From Arthrobacter ruber (GTDB lineage: Bacteria > Actinomycetota > Actinomycetes > Actinomycetales > Micrococcaceae), in contig NZ_PPTH01000013.1 in NCBI RefSeq assembly GCF_002954225.1, forward strand, positions 145,386-209,385: DNA of 64,000 nt, read 5' to 3'. Position numbers and translations under genes: made by a program. Under the pieces are notes generated by a model. It worked only from the letters and a program-made list of their open reading frames with translations, ran no database searches and had not been told where the DNA came from. Below, one piece after another: positions 14,760 through 21,220 of the stretch; the stretch's first letter is position 1; each line of letters starts with the position of its first letter.

Positions 14760-15859
14760 CGGTTTCCCCTCGTTGTTCTGCGGCCGTCGGTGCGGCCGAT
14801 GCTACGGCGTGAGCCCAGTGACGATACTCCGGAACCGAGCCGGAGGACGGCGTCCACCACGTCCTCCGGGGAGACGGTGGACAGGCAGGGGTGGCCCTGG
14901 ACGGGGCAGATCCTGGCCCTGCTGAGGGCGCACGCCGCGCTCTGGTCCCCGAGGAGCTCCACGGGGACGCGGTACGGCGCCCAGCGGATTGCGGGGACCA
15001 CGGGCGAGAAGAGGCAGACCACGGGGGTGCCCACGGCCGCCGCCAGGTGCGCCGGGCCGGTGTTCCCCGTGATGACCACGGATGCTCCCGCGATGACCGA
15101 TCCCAGGGTCGCCAGGTCCGTCCGGCCCCCGAGATCGAGCGCCTCCGGCCCGGCGACGGTGGAGGTGAGATCCGTCTCGCTCGGTCCGCCGGTGACGACC
15201 ACGCGGAACCCTGCAGCGGTGAGGAGTTCCACGGCGGCCGCGTGGTGGAGCGGCGGCCAGGCGCGGGCCGGGACCGACGCCCCGGGATGGACGACGACGT
15301 ACGGACCCTTCCCCACGAGGTCGGAGGAATCGGCGAGGCCGGTGACCTGCAGCCGGCCGTCGTCGCCCGGCGGGAGGGCATACCCCGCGGCCTCCGCGAT
15401 GCCGAGGGCGCGCTCGGCCTCGGGCTGGTCCTCGGGGAAGTCCTCGCCGGGCTTGAGCCGCACGTCGAGGAGGGATCCGGCGTAGTCGACGGACGCGCCG
15501 GCGATCCGGCGCACCCCGGCGAGCCGGAGCAGCAGGGCGAGCGGCAGCGGCGACTGGTGGAACGAGGTCAGCAGGACCGCCTCGTCCACGTCCAGGTCGA
15601 CCACCGTCTCGTGCAGCGCTCCGACCAGCTCGGGCGTGGGCTCGGGCGGCGGGTCGACGATCCAGGGGGCCGACCACACGGCGACGTCGACGACGCCCGG
15701 GAGCAGCCGTGCGGCGGCGGCTCCCTGCGGCCCGCACAGCATGACGACGTCGTTCGGGGAGTCGCCGTGGTCGCCGGCGGCGACGGCGCGGACGGCCGGT
15801 CCGGCGAGCAGGACGTCGCCGGCACTGTCGAGGCGCGCGACGAGGACGCGCCGCCTCAC
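14756..15859 (-). CDS. Family 9 glycosyltransferase (heptosyltransferase-like), copy 2
   Basis: About 367 residues of the GT9 family. The N-terminal VARLDSAGDVLLAGPAVRA, the central VVHPGASVPARAWPP loop and the C-terminal GNTGPAHLAAAVGTPVVCLF are the hallmark motifs of heptosyltransferases. A Cys-containing segment, CALSRARICPVQGHPC, near the end corresponds in position to the one in the 8471 GT9. I chose the GTG at 15859 because it overlaps the gmhB stop as GTGA like every junction in this operon; an in-frame GTG at 15874 would add five residues. Probable role: adding heptose from ADP-heptose to a surface glycan. Confidence 0.86.
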   Translation of the reverse strand: MRRRVLVARLDSAGDVLLAGPAVRAVAAGDHGDSPNDVVMLCGPQGAAAARLLPGVVDVAVWSAPWIVDPPPEPTPELVGALHETVVDLDVDEAVLLTSFHQSPLPLALLLRLAGVRRIAGASVDYAGSLLDVRLKPGEDFPEDQPEAERALGIAEAAGYALPPGDDGRLQVTGLADSSDLVGKGPYVVVHPGASVPARAWPPLHHAAAVELLTAAGFRVVVTGGPSETDLTSTVAGPEALDLGGRTDLATLGSVIAGASVVITGNTGPAHLAAAVGTPVVCLFSPVVPAIRWAPYRVPVELLGDQSAACALSRARICPVQGHPCLSTVSPEDVVDAVLRLGSGVSSLGSRRSIGRTDGRRTTRGNR

Positions 15860-16404
15860 GGTGTCTCCGCCCACAGCGTCGCGACGGCCTCGGCGAGGTC
15901 CCCTGCGACGGCCGGAGCAGCGCGGATCTCGTCCTCGAGCGTGATGTCCGTCGGCACGAGCACGCCGCGCGCGCCGGCGGCCGCCGCGGCGCCCATGTCC
16001 GCCCCGATGTCACCGATCACCGCGACGTCGGAGGGGTCGAGGTCCAGCCGGGCGCTCGCGGCGAGGACCATGCCGGGACCGGGCTTGCGGCACGCGCAGC
16101 CGTCGTCGGCTCCGTGGGGGCACACCTCCCAGACCGCGAAGGGACCGAGCAGCTCCTCCACCCGGGCGTTGACGGCGTCGACCTGCTCCCGCGTGACGAA
16201 GCCGCGGGCGATCCCCGACTGGTTGGTGACGACGCCCACCGGGATGCCGCGCAGGCGCAGTCCGTCGAGGACCTCCCGTGCGCCCGGCATGGGCTGCACG
16301 AGCGAGGGGTTCCCGTTGTACGGGACGTCCACGACGATGGTCCCGTCGCGGTCGAACAGGACCGCCCTGGGAGCTGTCCGTGGACGATCGGCCGAAGTGT
16401 GCAT
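15856..16404 (-). CDS. gmhB: D-glycero-beta-D-manno-heptose 1,7-bisphosphate 7-phosphatase
   Basis: Third step of the pathway: removes the 7-phosphate of heptose 1,7-bisphosphate. 182 residues, a HAD-family HisB/GmhB-type phosphatase. Nucleophile Asp18 and acid/base Asp20 are in FDRDGT; VTNQSG is motif II (about 59-64); Cys95, His97, Cys103 and Cys105 (CPHGADDGCACRKP) form the zinc-binding loop that marks GmhB; Lys107 and GDIGAD supply motifs III and IV. It is the first gene of a six-gene chain with 4-bp overlaps, and its ATG faces the divergent GT9 gene across a 142-bp promoter region. Confidence 0.9.
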   Translation of the reverse strand: MHTSADRPRTAPRAVLFDRDGTIVVDVPYNGNPSLVQPMPGAREVLDGLRLRGIPVGVVTNQSGIARGFVTREQVDAVNARVEELLGPFAVWEVCPHGADDGCACRKPGPGMVLAASARLDLDPSDVAVIGDIGADMGAAAAAGARGVLVPTDITLEDEIRAAPAVAGDLAEAVATLWAETP

Positions 16405-16410
16405 AGTGGC

Positions 16411-16437
16411 TTAGTTCCCGGGAAGAAGCAGTACTAA
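16411..16437. promoter_or_regulatory. Imperfectly spaced inverted repeat between gmhB and the divergent GT9
   Basis: TTAGT (16411-16415) and ACTAA (16433-16437) lie in the AT-richest part of the divergent promoter region. GGCTTAGT here resembles the GCTTAGCA octamer at 8349 and 18489. It could be a shared regulator site or simply overlapping promoter elements. Confidence 0.25.
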
Positions 16438-16546
16438 ACACTTTCCGCCGAACTTCTTCTCCTGCTGCTCCTCCGGTTCCTTCCCGCCGCCCCGCCCCCG
16501 GACGCCCGTACCGGGACGCGGAGGAACCTCTGGCAGGATGATCGGC

Positions 16547-17557
16547 ATGACTTCCGAGGGCTCCACCGCCGCGATCGACCAGCCCGCCCCCACCGCTTCC
16601 GTGCGCATCCCGGCGTCCACTCCCGCCCCCGACGGCCGCCCGGAGATCCTCGCGCTGCGCGCGCTGAAGCTCGGCGACCTCCTCGTCGCGGTGCCTGCGC
16701 TCAAGGGCCTGCGCCGCGCCTTCCCCGAGCACCGGATCCTCTACGCGGCCCAGGAATGGCTGCGGCCCATCGTGGGCCTCACCGACGCCATCGACGACCT
16801 CCTGCCGACGCACGGCCTCGACGACCCGCTGCCCATCGAGCACGGACGGATCGACCTCGCCGTGAACCTGCACGGCAGCGGCGGCGAGAGCAGGGCACGC
16901 CTCGAGGAGATCGGCGCGAAGCGGCGCATGGGCCACCGCTCACCCGGCTGGGACGGACCCGAGTGGCGTGACGGCATCCTCGAACGCGAGCGCTGGGCCT
17001 CCCTGGTCAGCTGGCACGGCGTCCCCGCGGACCCGCTGGACTGCCGCCTGCGGGTGCCCGAGGGAAGCAGCCCGGCACCGGACGCCGTCGTCGTCCACGT
17101 CGGCGCGGCCTACGGCAGCCGCCTCTGGCCCGTGGACCGCTTCGCCGAGGTGGCGCGCACCCTGGCCGCCGCAGGGCACCGGGTCCTGTTCACGGGCAGC
17201 GGCAAGGAGCGCCCCCGGGCACTCGCCGTCGCCGATGCCGCGGACCTGCCCGAGGACACGGTGGCGGCGGGAGAGCTGCCGCTGGACCGCTTCGCCGCGC
17301 TGATCGCCGGCGCGTCCCTCGTGATCTCCGCCGACACCGGAGCCGCGCACCTGGCCTCGGCCTACACCCGCCCGTCGGTGATCCTGTTCGGCCCGGCGCC
17401 CGCCTCGGAGTGGGGACCGCCGCCCGGACCGCACACGGTGCTGACCGACGAGTCGCTGCGCCTCGGGGAGACCTTCTCGCCCACCCCGGACCCGGCCCTG
17501 ATGGCGGTCACGGTGGAGCAGGTGCTCGCCGCCGCGGCCGACCACGGCATCTCCTAG
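16547..17557 (+). CDS. Family 9 glycosyltransferase (heptosyltransferase-like), copy 3
   Basis: 336 residues of the GT9 family with LRALKLGDLLVAVPALKGL at the N-terminus, VVVHVGAAYGSRLWP in the donor loop and ISADTGAAHLASAYTRPSVILFGP near the C-terminus. Unlike the other two copies it lacks the Cys-rich segment. The ATG at 16547 is preferred to the in-frame ATG at 16538 because CAGGAT (16534-16539) plus seven bases gives the local leaderless pattern; the difference is three residues. It is transcribed away from the core operon and probably completes the same glycan. Confidence 0.85.
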   Translation: MTSEGSTAAIDQPAPTASVRIPASTPAPDGRPEILALRALKLGDLLVAVPALKGLRRAFPEHRILYAAQEWLRPIVGLTDAIDDLLPTHGLDDPLPIEHGRIDLAVNLHGSGGESRARLEEIGAKRRMGHRSPGWDGPEWRDGILERERWASLVSWHGVPADPLDCRLRVPEGSSPAPDAVVVHVGAAYGSRLWPVDRFAEVARTLAAAGHRVLFTGSGKERPRALAVADAADLPEDTVAAGELPLDRFAALIAGASLVISADTGAAHLASAYTRPSVILFGPAPASEWGPPPGPHTVLTDESLRLGETFSPTPDPALMAVTVEQVLAAAADHGIS

Positions 17558-17585
17558 GACGCAGGCCGGACGTCACAGGGCCTCG

Positions 17586-17613
17586 GGCCAGGGTTTTCAG
17601 GCCAGGGTTTTCA
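17586..17613. repeat. 14-bp tandem duplication across the sigma factor stop codon
   Basis: GGCCAGGGTTTTCA occurs twice in direct tandem, followed by a partial third copy (GGCCA). The TCA of the second unit is the sigma gene stop (TGA on the minus strand), so the duplication gives a spare stop 14 bases later. Confidence 0.7.
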
Positions 17614-18435
17614 GGCCATTCGCGGCCGCGCCACCTGGACCGGCGCGGACGGGACGCCGAGCAGCCTCTTCTGCAGCTTCACCAGGATCCGCGCCAGGCT
17701 CCGCGACACCTGCATCTGCGACATCCCGAGCTCGTCGCCGATGCCCTGCTGGGTCTGCTCCATGAAGTACCGGCGGTAGAGGAGCTCCTTCTCGCCGGCG
17801 TCGAGCTCGTTCACGGCGCTGCGCAGCGAGATCATGTCGTCGCTGCGCTCGATGCCGTTGGAGTCGCTCGCGAGCGTGTCGGCCCAGGTGCGGCCCTCGA
17901 ACGGTGCGTCGAGCGAGTCGGGGCGCAGGCTCGAGTGGGAGGCCTGCGCTTCGAGGATCTTCCTCTCGGGCCACCCCAGTTCCAGTCCCAGTTCCCGCGC
18001 GGTGGGTTCGCGTCGGAGGCGCTGCGCCATCGCGGGAGCCGCGCGGGCGATCTCCGTGCGGAGGTCCTGGACGTCCCGTGGCGGGCGGACCACCCAGCAG
18101 GAGTCCCTGAGGTAACGCTTGATCTCACCGTTGATCGTGGGTACGGCGAAGGAGGCGAACGGAACGCCGAGGGTGGCATCGAAACGCTGGACCGCCTTGA
18201 TGAGTCCGAGGTAGGCGACCTGCCGGATGTCGGAGGCCTCCGGCCCCGAGGACGCGAAGGAGCGGGCCACGGACTCGGCGATCTCCATGTGCCGCAGGGC
18301 GATGTCGTCCTGCAGCGCAGCCTTCAGGGGACGACCGGGGCCTGTGCCACCCGTCGGATGACCGACGGGTTCGACCGAGGCGGCATGCGCCGGCAGGGCG
18401 TCCCGGATCGGCTCGGGGGCGGCGGTGCTCTGCAT
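17611..18435 (-). CDS. SigB/SigF/SigG-family RNA polymerase sigma factor
   Basis: 274-residue alternative sigma factor with regions 2, 3 and 4. Region 2 reads GLIKAVQRFDATLGVPFASFAVPTI, region 3 begins near EIKRYLRD and includes the VRPPRDVQDL segment typical of the SigB group, and region 4 is the helix-turn-helix QQGIGDELGMSQMQVSRSLARIL. Members direct general stress or sporulation-type regulons and are usually held by an anti-sigma factor; none is encoded nearby. The ATG at 18435 follows GGAG at six bases. The N-terminal about 35 residues are low complexity. A perfect 15-bp palindrome lies 50 bp upstream. Confidence 0.88.
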   Translation of the reverse strand: MQSTAAPEPIRDALPAHAASVEPVGHPTGGTGPGRPLKAALQDDIALRHMEIAESVARSFASSGPEASDIRQVAYLGLIKAVQRFDATLGVPFASFAVPTINGEIKRYLRDSCWVVRPPRDVQDLRTEIARAAPAMAQRLRREPTARELGLELGWPERKILEAQASHSSLRPDSLDAPFEGRTWADTLASDSNGIERSDDMISLRSAVNELDAGEKELLYRRYFMEQTQQGIGDELGMSQMQVSRSLARILVKLQKRLLGVPSAPVQVARPRMA

Positions 18436-18484
18436 GCTGTTCTCCGTCAGGCGTTGGACACTCACGCTTCCCAACAAAACATCA

Positions 18485-18499
18485 GCGTGCTTAGCACGC
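18485..18499. promoter_or_regulatory. Perfect 15-bp palindrome upstream of the sigma factor gene
   Basis: GCGTGC-TTA-GCACGC is symmetrical apart from the central three bases and lies about 50 bp before the sigma ATG, where an operator or promoter element is expected. It contains GCTTAGCA, also seen at 8349. Confidence 0.5.
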
Positions 18500-18596
18500 A
18501 AGTGCCATCGCCGTCCTGACCGATTTCAGCAGGGGTCTTTCCTTTTCCTGCCGGCACAGGTAGTGGTATCCGGCGGGCGGAGGTGCCCCGGGCACG

Positions 18597-18624
18597 GAAA
18601 AGCCCCTTGCCGGAGGCAAGGGGC
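18597..18624 (-). terminator. Rho-independent terminator of the MarR gene
   Basis: GCCCCTTGCC and GGCAAGGGGC form a 10-bp perfect stem with a 3-base loop (18602-18624). On the minus strand it is followed by CTTTTCC. It lies 23 bases after the MarR stop. Confidence 0.85.
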
Positions 18625-18646
18625 CCGGGGGACGCGGCGCGGGGCG

Positions 18647-19156
18647 TCAGTTCAGAAGGGTGGCCGCGGGTCCGGACCCGCCAGGACCCTCGAGGGCCAC
18701 ACCCTCCTGCGCGCCGGCGCCCGACGCCGTCCAGTTCCAGCGCGGCGCGCCCAGTTCGCGGATGACGGTCTGGAGGTGCTTGCGCAGTTCCTCCGACACG
18801 AGTCCCCCGCCGGCGACGAGCGTGCGTTCGATGTCCTCGGCGGCGTCGAGGACCCGACGGCCCGCGGGTGAGATCGACACCATGTGCGAGCGCCGGTCGA
18901 GGTCGTTCCGCACCCGCGTCACGTGCCCCCTGGTCTCGAGCCGTGAGAGGGTCTTGCCCATCGTCTGCGCCTGCACGCGGACGATCTGCGCGAGGCTCGC
19001 CTGGGTCATCGCACCCTGGTCCGCGAGGACGCCGAGGGCGATCACGCCGGCGTGCGTGACGCCGATGTCGACCAGCCGCTCGTTCCACGCGTGCTCGACG
19101 AGGCGGGCCGCCGTCGTCAGCAGGCGACCCGTGGGCCATTGCTCCAGATCGGGCAT
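18647..19156 (-). CDS. MarR-family transcriptional regulator
   Basis: 169-residue winged-helix repressor. The recognition helix region TQASLAQIVRVQAQTMGKTLSRLETRG and the wing VRNDLDRRSHMVSISPAG with its DxR motif are clear, flanked by N- and C-terminal dimerisation helices. The C-terminal 30 residues are Gly/Ala-rich and probably disordered. I chose the ATG at 19156, where the conserved domain begins, over one at 19219. It is divergent from a peroxiredoxin gene and may repress it or itself in response to an oxidant or aromatic ligand, which is inference from position only. Confidence 0.87.
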   Translation of the reverse strand: MPDLEQWPTGRLLTTAARLVEHAWNERLVDIGVTHAGVIALGVLADQGAMTQASLAQIVRVQAQTMGKTLSRLETRGHVTRVRNDLDRRSHMVSISPAGRRVLDAAEDIERTLVAGGGLVSEELRKHLQTVIRELGAPRWNWTASGAGAQEGVALEGPGGSGPAATLLN

Positions 19157-19220
19157 AGAACCGTGCACTTCCTCTCGCTCGCAGACCCGGTGGCGGTCCT
19201 CGCCCCACGGGTCCTCCACC

Positions 19221-19227
19221 TATGATA
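19221..19227. promoter_or_regulatory. Overlapping divergent -10 boxes between MarR and Bcp
   Basis: TATGAT reads as a -10 box on the plus strand (19221-19226) and TATCAT on the minus strand (19222-19227). It is embedded in CTATGATAGCTAG, a partly symmetrical AT-rich island that would suit MarR binding. The upstream ATG at 19219 for MarR would lie inside this promoter, supporting the later start. Confidence 0.4.
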
Positions 19228-19321
19228 GCTAGGCCGGCCGGTCAGGTCCTCCCCGTCGCGTCCACGGACCCTGCGAGGAGGCGGAGCCGCCGCCCGAACC
19301 GTCAGAACCCCAGGAGTATGC

Positions 19322-19795
19322 ATGTCGCAACGACTAGCCGCCGGTGATCGTGCCCCCGACTTCACGCTGATGGACGCCGAGGGCAACAGTGTCGCCCTGT
19401 CCTCGCTCAGGGGCAGCCGGGTGGTGGTGTACTTCTATCCGGCCGCCGCGACGCCGGGGTGCACCACCGAGGCCTGCGACTTCCGGGACAATCTGGCCTC
19501 GCTCGCGGGGGCCGGCTACCGGGTGCTGGGGATCTCCCCCGACCCGGTCGGCAAGCTCGCGGCGTTCGCCGAGCAGGAGTCCCTGAACTTCCCGCTGCTC
19601 TCCGACGAGGACCACGCCGTCGCCGAGGCCTACGGCGCCTGGGGCGAGAAGAAGAACTACGGCAGGACCTACGAGGGACTCATCCGCTCGACGGTGGTCG
19701 TGGACGGCGAGGGGAATGTCGCCGTGGCACAGTACAACGTCCGGGCCACAGGCCACGTCGCCAAGCTGCGACGCGACCTCGGCATCGACCAGTAG
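19322..19795 (+). CDS. bcp: Peroxiredoxin, thioredoxin-dependent (Bcp/PrxQ type)
   Basis: 157-residue peroxide-reducing enzyme. Peroxidatic Cys47 lies in TPGCTTEAC and the resolving Cys52 follows five residues later, the hallmark of atypical two-Cys PrxQ/Bcp proteins. The fold begins with GDRAPDFTLMDAEG and continues through VLGISPDP. It detoxifies hydrogen peroxide and alkyl peroxides in the cytoplasm using thioredoxin. It faces a MarR regulator across 165 bp and precedes tRNA-Leu. Confidence 0.93.
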   Translation: MSQRLAAGDRAPDFTLMDAEGNSVALSSLRGSRVVVYFYPAAATPGCTTEACDFRDNLASLAGAGYRVLGISPDPVGKLAAFAEQESLNFPLLSDEDHAVAEAYGAWGEKKNYGRTYEGLIRSTVVVDGEGNVAVAQYNVRATGHVAKLRRDLGIDQ

Positions 19796-19860
19796 CCGGC
19801 GCCGGGGCCGTCACGGCGTTGGCGATACAGTAGGAACGGATGTCCCATCGGGACATCCGG

Positions 19861-19945
<85 letters not shown>

Positions 19946-20247
19946 TCAGCACCTCCGGCACCCATGGCCGGACGGGTGCCCAGAGCCCCGCCGGGCCGTG
20001 ACGCCCGGCGGGGCTCTTCCGTGCCCGCCAATAGTCGGGATTCCATCCTCGCGGGTCGGACGCCGTCGCCGAGGCCGGTGGGAGCGCAGCACATGGTCGG
20101 ATGTGCTCCGGAGAAGTCCCTGCAGAAAACGAACCCATCCACCCCCACGGGTCGTCCGAAGTATCTCCGAGACATCGACACGATGTGTTTCACCGCCACT
20201 CACCCACCACGGGCGCCCGCTGGGACGCCTTCTACGGAGGACAACTC
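19946..20247 (+). terminator. 302-bp gap: tRNA-Leu terminator, then fasciclin leader
   Basis: AGAGCCCCGCCGGGC (19982-19996) and GCCCGGCGGGGCTCT (20003-20017) form a 15-bp perfect stem with a six-base loop followed by TCC, a strong terminator for the tRNA. The remainder up to 20247 has no convincing gene; it should carry the fasciclin promoter and ends with a GGAGG ribosome binding site near 20236. Confidence 0.7.
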
Positions 20248-21006
20248 ATGGAAATCACCAAGCGCAGGAATCTCTCGATCCTCGGCATCGCAGCCATCTC
20301 GATGATGGGCCTCGCGGCCTGTGGCGGCGGCGACGAAGCGGCCTCGGAGTCCACCCCGAGCAGCTCCGCCAGCAGCATGGCGAGCGAGAGCAGCATGGCG
20401 AGCGAGAGCGGCATGGCGAGCGAGAGCGGCATGGCGAGCGAGTCGGCGTCGGCCGACGCCACTCCGAGCGCCTCGGCCTCCGCCGACGCCGCGATGGACC
20501 CAGCAGCCAACCTCGTGGGCCCCGGCTGCGCCGGGTACGCCGAGCAGGTCCCCTCCGGCGCCGGCTCCGTGGAGGGCATGGCCCTCGATCCCGTGACGAC
20601 CGCGGCATCGAACAACCCGATCCTGACCCAGCTGACCGCTGCGGTCACGGGCGGCATCAACCCCGACGTCGACCTCGTGGACACCCTCAACAGCGGCGAG
20701 TTCACCGTCTTCGCCCCCGTCGACACCGCCTTCGAGGCCCTGCCCGCCGAGGCCGTCGAGGGCCTGAAGACCGACACCGAGGGCCTCACCAGCATCCTCA
20801 CCTACCACGTGGTCCCCGGCAAGATCCAGCCCTCCGAGCTCATGGGCACCACGCAGACCACGGCGCAGGGCGCGACCCTCGAGGTCACCGGCTCCGGGGA
20901 CGCGCTCATGGTCAACGACGCCAACGTGATCTGCGGCGGCGTCCAGACCCAGAACGCCGTCGTCTACCTGGTGGACACCGTCCTCATGCCCCCCGCTGCC
21001 GGCTAG
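20248..21006 (+). CDS. Fasciclin (FAS1) domain lipoprotein
   Basis: 252-residue cell-surface protein. A signal peptide ends in lipobox LAAC (Cys25). A low-complexity linker follows (about 30-85) of Ser, Ala, Glu and Met built from an 18-bp tandem repeat encoding SMASES. The rest is one FAS1 domain: [17 protein letters not shown], the H1 box [15 protein letters not shown], the YHVVPGKI motif, and a final strand ending VDTVLMPP. Such mycobacterial MPT70/MPT83-like proteins take part in adhesion or matrix contact. The ATG is fixed by GGAGG upstream. The monocistronic unit ends at a hairpin at 21059. Confidence 0.92.
   Translation: MEITKRRNLSILGIAAISMMGLAACGGGDEAASESTPSSSASSMASESSMASESGMASESGMASESASADATPSASASADAAMDPAANLVGPGCAGYAEQVPSGAGSVEGMALDPVTTAASNNPILTQLTAAVTGGINPDVDLVDTLNSGEFTVFAPVDTAFEALPAEAVEGLKTDTEGLTSILTYHVVPGKIQPSELMGTTQTTAQGATLEVTGSGDALMVNDANVICGGVQTQNAVVYLVDTVLMPPAAG
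20374..20445 (+). repeat. Four tandem copies of an 18-bp coding repeat
   Basis: Units of (A/G)GCATGGCGAGCGAGAGC repeat head to tail four times, the last one diverging at its final three bases. They encode Ser/Gly-Met-Ala-Ser-Glu-Ser in the linker between the lipid anchor and the FAS1 domain. Confidence 0.9.
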
Positions 21007-21058
21007 GGACTGCTGACCACCCCGGCCCACCCCTCTGACGTGGCCCGGGGCACCGGAC

Positions 21059-21089
21059 GGACCCCCTCACCCTCGCGGTGAGGGGGTCC
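21059..21089 (+). terminator. Terminator hairpin after the fasciclin gene
   Basis: GGACCCCCTCACC pairs perfectly with GGTGAGGGGGTCC around a five-base loop. The following GTCCGTTCGTC has no clean T-run, so efficiency is uncertain. Confidence 0.65.
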
Positions 21090-21152
21090 GTCCGTTCGTC
21101 AGGGGGTGGCCGTCGGCCCCGATTCCTGCACGGCACGGACAGGGTCATCACC

Positions 21153-21158
21153 TAGACT
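21153..21158 (+). promoter_or_regulatory. -10 box upstream of the binding-protein gene
   Basis: TAGACT, the most frequent -10 hexamer in this window, lies 62 bases before the GTG at 21221. This gives a transcript with an ordinary leader. Confidence 0.45.
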
Positions 21159-21220
21159 TGGGCTTCCAGACACCCGGGTCCCGCTGGACCGGGCCCCCCT
21201 GCCATCGGAGACCGAAGCTC

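Noticed and set aside
12469-15381. A 970-codon minus-strand frame as one giant glycosyltransferase
   Set aside because: Only its final 430 codons, from the GTG at 13761, read as a GT4 enzyme. The upstream part is out of frame with the GT4-like and GT9 genes that occupy that DNA.
4384-17557. The heptose cluster as an LPS core locus
   Set aside because: No lipid A, Kdo, Lpt or O-antigen genes are present and the organism appears Gram-positive, so the sugar must serve another glycan.
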